IMG/VR virus record: IMGVR_UViG_3300028559_001225
Span: 1-46,499 of that record
Direction: 5' to 3' (one strand)
Source of the DNA: a virus
DNA: 46,499 nt
Below the pieces are notes generated by a model. The model saw only the letters and a program-made list of their open reading frames with translations, ran no database searches and was not told the DNA's origin. How positions within the stretch are numbered: position 1 is the first letter of the stretch; every line of letters starts with the position of its first letter. Of this stretch, positions 1-8,986 are shown piece by piece. The position numbers and the translations under genes are program-made.

Positions 1-2326
1 TTGCATAGTTCGCTTCTTCAAGTGAGAATCCAATTAGCTCTGGATTCATGAGTAATTCCATCATATCTTCTTGAGTATTGGGCACACCATATACAGGTAG
101 ATAGTGAGGTTCAAGCAGTTTAACTTCGTCTGGGCGAATATTATTTCTATCTAATTCTCGATACCAAAGTTCAATATTATTTTTAAACTGCACATATTTA
201 TCAACCAATACTGTGCCATCTTCGAGTGGCATCAATCTCATTAAGCTATTTGCTGATGCTGCGTCCTCAAGTGATTGTGGCTGAACTTTTTTGATCGCTT
301 GGCCGCCCACTAAAGTATCAAACTGAAATAGACTTATGACTTCTCCATCTGAGGCAGCCTGCCACATCTGATTCGAATAGTCTAAAACATCTGGGTGCAG
401 ATACTTATCGTATGTCTCTTTTAGAGAGCTCTGAGCCTCGATTAAGCCGTCATCTATTAGCAAGTCTAATGCAACCCTCAGTTTATCCAAGGCTTCTATA
501 GTAAGCAAATCATACTTTAAACAGCCCATGTAATCGCTATCATCCATATCCCATTGAGTAGTAGGTTGTCCATTGGGTGCCTTCATTAGAGCATTACGCT
601 CTACAAAACCATTATTAAAGATATACACACCAGCCGCATGAATAGAACGCTTATTCACAAGTCCCTCGATCTTCAATATCATTTCTTCTAGGCCTTCATG
701 CTTCGCAATTTCAATTTTAAGCGGTTCTATTGGGCGTCTATCCTTTTCAGCATTACCATATAAACAATCGCTCAGTGGCCATGTAAAGCCACGCTCTTGA
801 GGTATCATGCCTGTTAGATATAAACCAATATCGTTGTCTATGCCTAGCCCTCTACACGCAGTTAGGATGGCTGATTTGGGGCCTTCTGTACCAAATGTAC
901 AGATATTTAGCACGTTCTTATCGCCAAAATAAGCCTTGATAGCTTGTAATATTCTATCTCGACGTAGCGCCTGAGTATCAAAGTCAATATCTGGGAATTC
1001 TGGGCGCGTACTTGTGAGATGGCGCCAGTGCGGCAAGTTCCATTTAATAGGATCAAGCTGAGTGATGCCTAGCAGATAGCAACTTAAGAAGCCAGTGGCA
1101 CTTCCTCGCGCAACACCTACTAGACTGTCGCCTTCGTTCCATACGATATCAATAATTTTGGCCATCGTATTGTAATATGAAGTCATTGTGATGCTAAGGT
1201 TCTCAGATATTTCATACAACTCTCTAGCTTCATCATTCAATCTATTTAAATAAGTATCGTTAAATAGTTGTTTTTCTGCTAATTTATTTAAACAAGTTTT
1301 AATCCATACATTATTTTGTATATTATCATCATCTAGCATCTTATCTAGATATATATATTTATCTTTTTGGAATGTAATATCTAAGTTTATTTGTGGTAAT
1401 TTGATCGTTGGAATAATTTGAGGATTGAATAAGTCGTAAAATTCGACTTTGTGCAATATAGTTTTAGAATTTTCAATCATGGCATTAAATTCTTCTTTAG
1501 AAAAGTCATGTTTTAAATATTCCCACACTTCTTCTTCTGACATCATGTACGCTGTAGAATAAAAGTCATCAACTTCTCGCTCACCGTGCTTCGAATTTAA
1601 GAAAGCCTTATGGATGTATCTATCTTCTTTATTGAGGTAGTGTGAATCCGTTGCAAAAATTAGAGGAATTTGGAAAAAACTGGCAATAGATTTCATTCTA
1701 CAATTAACTATTCTCTGTTCTTCCGAATCATTTGGGGCTATTTCTAATAATAAGTCTTGCCCAAAACACTGCTGTAAAAAATCAATAAATAAATATATCT
1801 GCTGCTTATAGAAAGTGGTTTGCTGCTCATCTCCCGCTCCTTCTGCTGCATGTAATTTTAAGATATACTGTGAGAGTTCGCCACCAATACAAGCAGTTGT
1901 GGCAATCAGTGTTCCTTTGTACTTATTTGTTATATCTAACAACTCTTGCTTTGTTACAGGGACGCGCTCAAGCCCTCTATCATAATAAGAATGAGACCAA
2001 GCTATGCTACTAAACTCCCTCAGTGCGCGATGGCCCTCAGCATTTTTAGCCATGAGTAGAAAGTGAGGATATTTTCCACCCATACTTCTATCATCAGTAA
2101 GATAGATCTCATTTCCAAGTATTAGTTTCATTTCAGAATCTTTATATTTCTTTTTATAGTATTGAATAGCTTCTACATGAGCGCTTAGGGACTCATGGTC
2201 TGTTATTGCTAGACCAGAAAGTCCCAATTCATGTGCTCTATCTATTAAATCGCTCGGCTTTATGATGCAATCTAGTAAGCGAAGATTTGAGAAGTGGGTA
2301 TGATTATGCACAGAGACGTAAGACAT
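1..2326 (-). CDS. dnaE: DNA polymerase III alpha subunit (DnaE-like), N-terminal 775 codons, truncated by window edge
   Basis: Replicative DNA polymerase of the C family. The reading frame stays open from an ATG at 2326 to the window edge, so the C-terminal part lies outside. The N-terminus carries a PHP domain (HNHTHFSN at residues 7-14, ITDHES at 41-46). The palm carries PDIDFD at about residues 445-450 (positions 977-994), with a third acidic residue in KYDLLTIEALDKL near residue 606. This spacing matches the three catalytic aspartates of E. coli DnaE. AGGAGG lies 10 nt before the ATG, and another ATG 8 nt upstream is out of frame. It has its own promoter (2361-2389), separate from the replication operon upstream. 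Family assignment is firm; DnaE versus PolC is judged from the N-terminal PHP and absence of an inserted exonuclease. Confidence 0.95.
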   Translation of the reverse strand, partial: MSYVSVHNHTHFSNLRLLDCIIKPSDLIDRAHELGLSGLAITDHESLSAHVEAIQYYKKKYKDSEMKLILGNEIYLTDDRSMGGKYPHFLLMAKNAEGHRALREFSSIAWSHSYYDRGLERVPVTKQELLDITNKYKGTLIATTACIGGELSQYILKLHAAEGAGDEQQTTFYKQQIYLFIDFLQQCFGQDLLLEIAPNDSEEQRIVNCRMKSIASFFQIPLIFATDSHYLNKEDRYIHKAFLNSKHGEREVDDFYSTAYMMSEEEVWEYLKHDFSKEEFNAMIENSKTILHKVEFYDLFNPQIIPTIKLPQINLDITFQKDKYIYLDKMLDDDNIQNNVWIKTCLNKLAEKQLFNDTYLNRLNDEARELYEISENLSITMTSYYNTMAKIIDIVWNEGDSLVGVARGSATGFLSCYLLGITQLDPIKWNLPHWRHLTSTRPEFPDIDFDTQALRRDRILQAIKAYFGDKNVLNICTFGTEGPKSAILTACRGLGIDNDIGLYLTGMIPQERGFTWPLSDCLYGNAEKDRRPIEPLKIEIAKHEGLEEMILKIEGLVNKRSIHAAGVYIFNNGFVERNALMKAPNGQPTTQWDMDDSDYMGCLKYDLLTIEALDKLRVALDLLIDDGLIEAQSSLKETYDKYLHPDVLDYSNQMWQAASDGEVISLFQFDTLVGGQAIKKVQPQSLEDAASANSLMRLMPLEDGTVLVDKYVQFKNNIELWYRELDRNNIRPDEVKLLEPHYLPVYGVPNTQEDMMELLMNPELIGFSLEEANYA

Positions 2327-2360
2327 TCACTCATATCCTCCTAGTTTATTATATATAATA

Positions 2361-2389
2361 ATTATACTATATAATAGTAGTTCTGTCAA
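2361..2389 (-). promoter_or_regulatory. Sigma-A promoter for dnaE
   Basis: On the minus strand TTGACA (2389-2384) and TATAAT (2366-2361) are separated by 17 nt, followed by TATTATATA, an AT-rich downstream segment shared with other promoters in this window. It has no TG-extended -10. The expected start is near 2354, giving a leader of about 28 nt with AGGAGG before the dnaE ATG. Confidence 0.9.
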
Positions 2390-2394
2390 TATAA

Positions 2395-2760
2395 CTACTG
2401 TAAGAGGCCCCGCTCTATAAACTTCTCTACTGATTTAGTAGGCTTTAAAATATTTTTGAATATTTCTACAGCTTCTTCAGGAAAGCATAGATTAGAGCAT
2501 GTATAGCAATCAAATGCAACAAACCCAAATTCTGGATAAGTGTGTATAGAAAGATGAGATTCTTCAAGTAGCACTAGTACAGTTAGCCCCTGAGGCTCAA
2601 AATCTTTATGTATTACGTCAACAACTGTGGCCCCAGTTGCATTTGCGGCAAGCAAGCATAGTGATTTCATGAAAGGTAGATTATCTATGCGATCAGAGTC
2701 GCAACCCCAGAAATCAACTACGCAATGCTTGCCATAAGTGCCAAATGAATTTTGTTGCAT
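2395..2760 (-). CDS. speD: S-adenosylmethionine decarboxylase proenzyme (SpeD/SpeH class 1b)
   Basis: Pyruvoyl-dependent enzyme that normally makes decarboxylated AdoMet, the aminopropyl donor for spermidine. The 121-residue protein has the hallmark EESHLSIHTYPE. Self-cleavage is expected between Glu67 and Ser68, with Ser becoming the pyruvoyl group. Ser68, His73 and Cys88 keep the +5/+20 spacing of the Ser63/His68/Cys83 set of the Thermotoga enzyme. The usual YTCG is YTCS here. The ATG at 2760 is chosen over one at 2778 because GGAGGG precedes it and because TAATG overlaps the stop of the upstream gene, suggesting coupled translation. It is last in the replication operon. No spermidine synthase is visible, so it may act with host SpeE or have shifted substrate, as pyruvoyl relatives can. 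Confidence 0.93.
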   Translation of the reverse strand: MQQNSFGTYGKHCVVDFWGCDSDRIDNLPFMKSLCLLAANATGATVVDVIHKDFEPQGLTVLVLLEESHLSIHTYPEFGFVAFDCYTCSNLCFPEEAVEIFKNILKPTKSVEKFIERGLLQ

Positions 2761-4181
2761 TAATATATTTCCCTCCACTGAGCTGTAACCGCAGCTTTTG
2801 CGCGCACGTTTCCTGTTTCTGTTGTTTTTACAGATATAATATATACTTCAGAATTTGTAGAGTCATAATTTTGAACAATAAAGTTCTTTTTTGAATCAGT
2901 TGCAGAGGGTATTCCAGCAACTCCTTGACTATTTGCAGAACCACCAGCTGGAATGACTACAGAAGATAATACATTTATTACAGTAGTAGAGCCAGTAAAC
3001 GCAGCAGCATCAATGGAATATTCAACAACACTATTTGTATTTACTGAAACCCAAGTTAATGAGGAAGTTCCGCCAGCATTGACTAAATAACTTGCATCTG
3101 GAATTTTTATAATTTCAACATAACTTGAATTGTCTTGTATGTGTGCAGTAATATTATTTAATTTTACAGTTGCTCTATTTGGATAGCCTTGATAGGTATC
3201 TTTTAGTCTAAATGCAAGCACTGGAAATCTAGAGGCACCAGTTGTCGATGTTTGTCTTAGTGACCCACTATCAATAGACCAATCAATTCCGCTTTGTATA
3301 TATCCACCTTCTGCCATAACAGAAGAACATATTTGAGAGAAGCTTGCACTTGCTGATATAGCTGCAGTATTTACAATTTCGCATCGAACTGGCAGGTTTG
3401 GATTAGCGATATACACAGTATTATCGAAGTTTGAGTGATAGTATTCATGCGCAACTATATATTCACCATTATGCACGAATCCACATCTAACTCTACCAAC
3501 TCCGAGCCATTGAAAATCTATAAATATTAGCTGCGCTTTAGATATATTGAGATTAAATTCACTCTTGCCAGTCCCATCGCAACGATCAATATTCCATTGA
3601 CTTTGTGGTATTCGCGTACCAACCTCTGATGCTGTTCCAGTAACATACGATCGTATAACCCAATTTAATGTACCAGCATCTGTACCGTTTGATGTTGGAA
3701 GTCCTACCTGTTCAAAATAGATTCCATCTCTATCATCAAAGTATCCAGTTCTTTTTGTAACATTCGCTTCTGCATATCCAAAATTAAATGAACTTAAAAT
3801 TAATTGTGACTTGCCAGGTTGATAGTGATGGTATAATTTTGTTTGATGTATTACATATGAACCACTACTAGTGCCCGTTGCCAATGTTGCAGCTGCTTGA
3901 TTTAAGGCAAAAGAGACTGTGCCACTAGCACTTACAGAATCTAAAAAGTTTGGGTCAATTGCATATAAATGCTTATAGTCTCCAAGAGTAAGTGGTTCGC
4001 TCACTCTCGCTCTACCAAATGCATCTACACTTCCATTATCTCCTGTACTACCAACACTAACAACTCTAATAGCATCTTGAGAAAGTTCAAGAACATCCGA
4101 ACGTTCGTTTTCTTCGCCAATAAAGTAGGCGCTCTGTGGTGGATAACTTATCGCCAGCTCAGGTCCTGAAATCTCTACCAT
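2760..4181 (-). CDS. Putative virion structural protein (tail or fibre associated)
   Basis: 473 residues, rich in Ser, Thr, Asn and aromatics, with predicted beta-type sequence and no catalytic motif I can see. The middle (about residues 190-270: NIDRCDGTGKSEFNL, FIDFQWLGVGRVRCGF, NLPVRCEI) resembles a protein type I associate with virion structural proteins of many uncultured phages; that is recall, not a search. GGGGGAGA precedes the ATG by 4 nt and the gene starts 11 nt after recJ. The stop overlaps speD. A structural gene between recJ and speD is odd, because replication operons rarely carry one. Alternative: a carbohydrate-binding protein used in adsorption. Confidence 0.55.
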   Translation of the reverse strand: MVEISGPELAISYPPQSAYFIGEENERSDVLELSQDAIRVVSVGSTGDNGSVDAFGRARVSEPLTLGDYKHLYAIDPNFLDSVSASGTVSFALNQAAATLATGTSSGSYVIHQTKLYHHYQPGKSQLILSSFNFGYAEANVTKRTGYFDDRDGIYFEQVGLPTSNGTDAGTLNWVIRSYVTGTASEVGTRIPQSQWNIDRCDGTGKSEFNLNISKAQLIFIDFQWLGVGRVRCGFVHNGEYIVAHEYYHSNFDNTVYIANPNLPVRCEIVNTAAISASASFSQICSSVMAEGGYIQSGIDWSIDSGSLRQTSTTGASRFPVLAFRLKDTYQGYPNRATVKLNNITAHIQDNSSYVEIIKIPDASYLVNAGGTSSLTWVSVNTNSVVEYSIDAAAFTGSTTVINVLSSVVIPAGGSANSQGVAGIPSATDSKKNFIVQNYDSTNSEVYIISVKTTETGNVRAKAAVTAQWREIY

Positions 4182-4192
4182 CTTTTCTCCCC

Positions 4193-5941
4193 CTAAAAAT
4201 AATGTTGAATTTCTTTTGCTTTTGCATAATCTTCAATAAGGACTTGTGGATACAGGCCCCCACTCCACTCATTCATCTGAAATCTACCAACTACATCTAA
4301 TGTGATAAATCCATGCTGTGGTGGCTTTAGTGTAGCGTATTCTTCTAATGACATATTAAATTTCATAAAAGAAATATCGTTTGATGTTATTTTTAACGTT
4401 GGATTTTTATCCGCAGAAAGTAAGACAATATCATCAATCTTTATCTTTATGTTTTTTACGCAAAAGAGTGGCTCTTCAAACCCCTTTCCCCACAAACTCT
4501 TTAAAGAATGTATCTCTTGAAAGAATGAGAAGTTCAATTGTGAGACATCTAGAATACCATCTACTAAATATTGATTATCAAAATTTATATTTAGAAGTTT
4601 AGTATTTGCATATTGAATAAAATCTTCCAGTTTTTCTTTTTTGAATCCAACACCAAAAGCATTAGCATGGCCTTCTGCATACTCTGCTATGGAACTTTCT
4701 ATAATAAAATTTTTAAAATCTTTCAACTCAGATTTTTCATAACCCCTAGCAGAACCTTGCAGCAACTCATTCTCTGTTTCTTTTAAGATCATAACTGGGC
4801 GCTTATACTTTGCCATTATTTTATTTGCAATTAGTCCTGATAAGTTTTTATCAATATTCCCATTATCAACAATTGCAATAATTTTATTTTGTACCAAGTT
4901 ACTCTCCTGTATAATTTCTTCTATACTCTTTATAGAATCGTCACGCATTCTATTTTGACGACTTTTTATATTACTTACCATCCTACAAGCTGCCTCAAAC
5001 ATACTTTCTGTATCGCCTTCTTTTGAGCCACGCTTAGTTGACTGAATTCTTTCATGAGCATCGCTATCTAGAAACGCTTTAAATATAATCATCTTTTCTT
5101 CTGCTGACCCAGCTCTAACAACAGCGTTTATAAGAGGAGAAATATAAAATCCTATGGTTGTTATACTGATTTCATTTCGCATTGAGTATGATTGTTTTTC
5201 GATCAGAGCTTTTAAAAATATATTCTTTATATTATTTAACCCTTGTAAAATTAAACGTCTATTTTCAAGCTCAGTGGTATCCATCATATCTGCAATTAAA
5301 CCTAGTGCAACTAAATCTAGGAGACCATCTGCAATGTCCGTCTGACATTTTTCATCTAATACTTTACAAAATTTATATACTACGGCCGCACCGCTCAAGT
5401 TTTTATTCGGATAAACTCCGTCAATTGTAGGATTTACAACTATCGCTGTTGTTTCATCTTGTATATCAGATTCATGATGGTCTAGAATTATACAATCAAT
5501 ATCAAGATTATTTAATAGCTCATGAATTTCTGCCTGATTTGAGCCAGCATCTGGTATGATTACTAGTTTATATTCATTATCTTTTAAATATTGAACAGTT
5601 TCTTCTAGTAAGCCATGTTGCTTGCCTGTGTGAATTCTATAATCAATATTATCTACTTTTTTTCCATAGTAACGATAAATCCAATTTAATAGCACAGCAC
5701 TTGATGTATATCCATCACAATCAGAGTCTACCTGTATAAATATCTTACTACCTTCATGTAGGTGCATTAGGAATAGTATTGCTGCCATTTCTATATTTTT
5801 GATAGATTGCGGATCATTAATACAAGCAGAAGAAGGAAAAATGAAGTTTTCAATATTTGATATGTCTATATTTCTATTATAAAAAATCTGCTCGACTAAG
5901 GTTAGATTGGGGTTCATTGGTTTTATTAATTCATACTTCAT
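4193..5941 (-). CDS. recJ: RecJ-like single-stranded DNA 5'-3' exonuclease (DHH family)
   Basis: 582 residues. Metal-binding DHH-family motifs are in order: DSDCDG (about 72-77), IIPDAGS (Asp131), LDHHES (DHH at 154-156), VNPTIDG and, in the C-terminal half, EGHANAFG in place of the usual GGHxxAAG. RecJ enzymes degrade ssDNA from the 5' end in recombination and fork repair. The ATG at 5941 is chosen over an upstream in-frame start at 5995 because AGGAGGG sits 5-6 nt before it and the primase stop is 1 nt upstream. A phage RecJ beside primase and helicase probably serves primer removal or recombination-dependent replication. The altered GGH motif could change activity. Confidence 0.93.
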   Translation of the reverse strand: MKYELIKPMNPNLTLVEQIFYNRNIDISNIENFIFPSSACINDPQSIKNIEMAAILFLMHLHEGSKIFIQVDSDCDGYTSSAVLLNWIYRYYGKKVDNIDYRIHTGKQHGLLEETVQYLKDNEYKLVIIPDAGSNQAEIHELLNNLDIDCIILDHHESDIQDETTAIVVNPTIDGVYPNKNLSGAAVVYKFCKVLDEKCQTDIADGLLDLVALGLIADMMDTTELENRRLILQGLNNIKNIFLKALIEKQSYSMRNEISITTIGFYISPLINAVVRAGSAEEKMIIFKAFLDSDAHERIQSTKRGSKEGDTESMFEAACRMVSNIKSRQNRMRDDSIKSIEEIIQESNLVQNKIIAIVDNGNIDKNLSGLIANKIMAKYKRPVMILKETENELLQGSARGYEKSELKDFKNFIIESSIAEYAEGHANAFGVGFKKEKLEDFIQYANTKLLNINFDNQYLVDGILDVSQLNFSFFQEIHSLKSLWGKGFEEPLFCVKNIKIKIDDIVLLSADKNPTLKITSNDISFMKFNMSLEEYATLKPPQHGFITLDVVGRFQMNEWSGGLYPQVLIEDYAKAKEIQHYF

Positions 5942-5942
5942 T

Positions 5943-6986
5943 TTAGCCCTCCTGCAATGTAAATCGTTCTGATAATAAAAATTTAAAAGTGTCAATTCCC
6001 TTGTCTATAGGAGAATCTTTTATGTCTAGCAGATTCCACTTGTCAAACATAAAACTTATTAGTACTTTATTTGAAAACCTTTTAAAAATATTAGTTAAAT
6101 TCTTCACTTGTTTCTCATATAGCTCGTCACCTATGCTACCAAACTCTTTATCAAATGCTACAATGACTTCTTCTACACCTAAGTCAACCAATAACTTTAT
6201 TTGATATGCAGATATACTTGAGCCGCAACAAGCTACCGCACAACTATCTTCATATTTATCTAAAATAAGAACAGACTTTTCACCTTCAAATACTATTGCC
6301 TTCTTATATTTTTTTATATTTTCTTTATTATTACTGAGGCCGAAAAGATTATAAGATAAGGGATGGGGATAGCTTTTACCATTTATAAAAGCTACCCTAT
6401 ACTTACCATATATTTCTTCTTCTTTAACAAGTGTTCTTTGTCGAACGCCAATTAATCTATTGTCTACATCAAAATGCGGTATTATTATACAACAACTAAC
6501 TGGATTATATTTAATCTTATAGTCTTGTATAGTCTGCATTTCTATTCCTTCCTGCATCCAATCCTTAATAAGATATGAGCGCAGTACATTCAAGTCTGAC
6601 TCATCATAAAAAGTGATTTCTTTTTCTATCTCTTCTTTATCTATTTTATTTGTGGTATATGCATCATTTGTAAAAAATGTTTTAGTATGTTTATACAGCC
6701 AATATACACCATTGCTACTTGTTGATTCTTCTCTTTTATTTTTTGAATTTCTAGATATTAATTCAAATATATTAAAAAAATCTCCACAACCAGTATAGCA
6801 TTTAAACATCTTTGTATCTAAGTAATAGTAAAGTTTTTTACTGCCACAGCCAGGCTCGTTGTGACATACTGTATCAAATATCAAGGCACCCTGCACGTAT
6901 ATGGGAGAATCAGAACCTAAAGCAGCTAGCGCTTCTATGATCTGCGATTCATTCAGAGTATCCTTTATAACTCTTAGATTTACCAT
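5943..6986 (-). CDS. dnaG: DNA primase (DnaG-like: zinc finger plus Toprim)
   Basis: 347 residues, shorter than bacterial DnaG (about 600), as phage primases often are. An N-terminal zinc site is suggested by Cys41, His42, Cys47, Cys63 and Cys67. A Toprim domain follows, with VFEGEKS (Glu234) and VAFDKEF (Asp279), the metal-binding acidic residues used for RNA primer synthesis. It lacks the C-terminal helicase-binding domain of bacterial DnaG. It lies 5 nt after the helicase gene and 1 nt before recJ. The start ATG is preceded only by AAAGAG, a weak site, so translation is probably coupled to the helicase gene. Confidence 0.92.
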   Translation of the reverse strand: MVNLRVIKDTLNESQIIEALAALGSDSPIYVQGALIFDTVCHNEPGCGSKKLYYYLDTKMFKCYTGCGDFFNIFELISRNSKNKREESTSSNGVYWLYKHTKTFFTNDAYTTNKIDKEEIEKEITFYDESDLNVLRSYLIKDWMQEGIEMQTIQDYKIKYNPVSCCIIIPHFDVDNRLIGVRQRTLVKEEEIYGKYRVAFINGKSYPHPLSYNLFGLSNNKENIKKYKKAIVFEGEKSVLILDKYEDSCAVACCGSSISAYQIKLLVDLGVEEVIVAFDKEFGSIGDELYEKQVKNLTNIFKRFSNKVLISFMFDKWNLLDIKDSPIDKGIDTFKFLLSERFTLQEG

Positions 6987-6991
6987 AGCGT

Positions 6992-8467
6992 CTACTCTTT
7001 CTTTACAACAATTTCAAAATCCTCCATGTTTATTGTTGTATAGTCATTATCAGTTAAGAATAATGGCTCAACTCTACATGTAGCAAGATCCCCATAACAC
7101 CACAGCTTCACAGATTTAAACTTTCCTCTACGATTCTTATAAATGTGATGCACTATATTTGGCATTGGAATACATGATGCCTGAATAAAGGGTGTTAAAG
7201 CCTCTTTATCCTGCTCAGTAACAGGTAAGCTAATATATCCAACATCCACCTTATCTCCAATTGCTTTTGCTCCCCTCAATACGTTTTGGTTTGAAGTATC
7301 TCTACTCTCCCAATCTGCATTTAATTGAGTTGATGACATAATAAATACGCCCAGTTCATTACATAAATCTTTTAATCTAATAGCTAACATAAATAATATA
7401 TTATCTTCTCTTAATTTCATTCCTTTTGTTCTTTGTGATATCTCTTCTAGTATTTTTAAAGAACTATGAATATAATCAAACCCGTAATATAATACTCCAT
7501 TTTCTCTTCTATTTCTACGTATTACATTTTCTATATCTCTTATAGAGAAATCAGGTAAATGCTCAATCCAAATAGGAGAACGGCCAAGGATTTGCGCTGC
7601 CCGCAAAACCCTATCCTCCTCATCATTGTAATAAGTGCCATTTAATATAGCATCTTCTCTAACGCCACTTATAAAAGCTAGTGCCATAGTCTGACATTCG
7701 TCAATGCCCAACTCTGTACTAATAAAGACTGAGGGTTCTGAGGTACCGTTCTGAACCCATTGTCGCTTTCTAGTGTCGTATATTTCATCGCATGCAAAAT
7801 TACATATATCAGCAATCATCATGCGGCTTTTGCCTAAGCCAGTGGGCGCACTACGTAAGTAAAATTTTCTTAATCGCGCACCTCGTGTAACTGAATTTAT
7901 AAGTGAGCCATATAGTGGAATTCCAAACTCTGGCTGCTCTTTTAAAGATTCAATTAAATCTACTAAGCCTTCACCAGCCTGTTTAGAAATTGACCAAGTT
8001 TTAGATAAATAATCTAGTTTAATCTTCTCTATTCTTTGATCAATGCTATCTGCTAGCTGCTCTATGTCATGCTCATCTAGTATTTCTAACTCTTTATTAA
8101 CATCAATTCCGTTAGAATCATAGGCTCGCAATAAAGTTAATTTCTTTAGTTTTCCATAATAATATTCAAAAGAATTTATATCTGCTTTTTGCTCGGCAGA
8201 TTCCAATAATTCCTTGCCTTTATAAGAGCTAAATAATTCTTTATGATCTGGTCGCGAATGTAAAAAGTTATCAATATCAAAAACAGATATTTGCTCTAAG
8301 CCCTGAACGACTAAATTGTTTATTATAGTGAATATCATTTTGTGAAACTTATTATCAAAATCACCTGTGCTAAAATAATACTTATCAACCTGCTCTAATA
8401 GTAGAGGAAATTTAAACAGGTTGAGCAGCACCGCTTCTTCTGTTTTTTGATCGTAGAATTTACTCAT
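6992..8467 (-). CDS. dnaB: Replicative DNA helicase (DnaB-like)
   Basis: 491 residues with DnaB architecture: a helical N-terminal region (about 1-110), a linker, then a RecA-fold motor. Walker A is APTGLGKS (207-214), the Walker B region is YYGFDYIHSS (Asp331), and sensor-like MSSTQLNADWESRD follows. DnaB hexamers unwind DNA at the fork and recruit primase, encoded next. The gene begins with an ATGA overlap with the preceding zinc-protein gene. No DnaC-type loader ATPase is seen in the operon. The 158-residue zinc protein immediately upstream is the best positional candidate for a loader or partner, but that is inference only. Confidence 0.95.
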   Translation of the reverse strand: MSKFYDQKTEEAVLLNLFKFPLLLEQVDKYYFSTGDFDNKFHKMIFTIINNLVVQGLEQISVFDIDNFLHSRPDHKELFSSYKGKELLESAEQKADINSFEYYYGKLKKLTLLRAYDSNGIDVNKELEILDEHDIEQLADSIDQRIEKIKLDYLSKTWSISKQAGEGLVDLIESLKEQPEFGIPLYGSLINSVTRGARLRKFYLRSAPTGLGKSRMMIADICNFACDEIYDTRKRQWVQNGTSEPSVFISTELGIDECQTMALAFISGVREDAILNGTYYNDEEDRVLRAAQILGRSPIWIEHLPDFSIRDIENVIRRNRRENGVLYYGFDYIHSSLKILEEISQRTKGMKLREDNILFMLAIRLKDLCNELGVFIMSSTQLNADWESRDTSNQNVLRGAKAIGDKVDVGYISLPVTEQDKEALTPFIQASCIPMPNIVHHIYKNRRGKFKSVKLWCYGDLATCRVEPLFLTDNDYTTINMEDFEIVVKKE

Positions 8468-8940
8468 ACTTCCTCCAATTGAATTTCATATATTTTTTTA
8501 AAGATTTCTGAACGAGGGGGGGCTATAGTGACCACAACCTTTTTCAAATCTAAAATCTCACTTGAATTAGCTCTACCTTGCTGGATAGTCCTATAATAGT
8601 TACGCGCTTCTTTATAGTGATACGGAACAATACCAATGCCCTGAGCCTTCTCTGGGCGCATCTTTTTTACCCCATAACAATAGTTTAAAGTACCTAATAT
8701 GCCGCTCAGAGTATAGTTATATTCAGTCTGGAACTGATTTATTTGTCTACCTATAAGGGCAAAGTTTACATCTCCATCCCAGAGTTCAAATATATAAGCA
8801 TTTAGTTCTTTTCTTAATAACTTATCCTGAGCATCACTCTCAGCGCATTGTATGTGGGCGTATCTCTTTTGAACTTGCGTAAATTGCTCTGTATTTCTGT
8901 CTATTGACTTTCCACAGAAGAAACATTTAACTGGCCTCAT
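8464..8940 (-). CDS. Uncharacterised zinc-binding protein of the replication operon
   Basis: 158 residues. A small N-terminal zinc site is likely: CFFCGKSID followed by HIQC (Cys-x2-Cys, His-x2-Cys). The rest looks alpha-helical and ends in a basic then acidic tail. I do not recognise a characterised family. The ATG at 8940 is chosen over a GTG at 8949 because AGGTG sits 6 nt before it. It is sandwiched between the recombinase ATPase and DnaB with an ATGA overlap to the helicase, so a role in helicase loading or fork assembly is plausible but unproven. Confidence 0.8.
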   Translation of the reverse strand: MRPVKCFFCGKSIDRNTEQFTQVQKRYAHIQCAESDAQDKLLRKELNAYIFELWDGDVNFALIGRQINQFQTEYNYTLSGILGTLNYCYGVKKMRPEKAQGIGIVPYHYKEARNYYRTIQQGRANSSEILDLKKVVVTIAPPRSEIFKKIYEIQLEEV

Positions 8941-8986
8941 AAGCAACACCTATCTAAATAAAGGGGGCACGATGGCCCCCTCAGAG

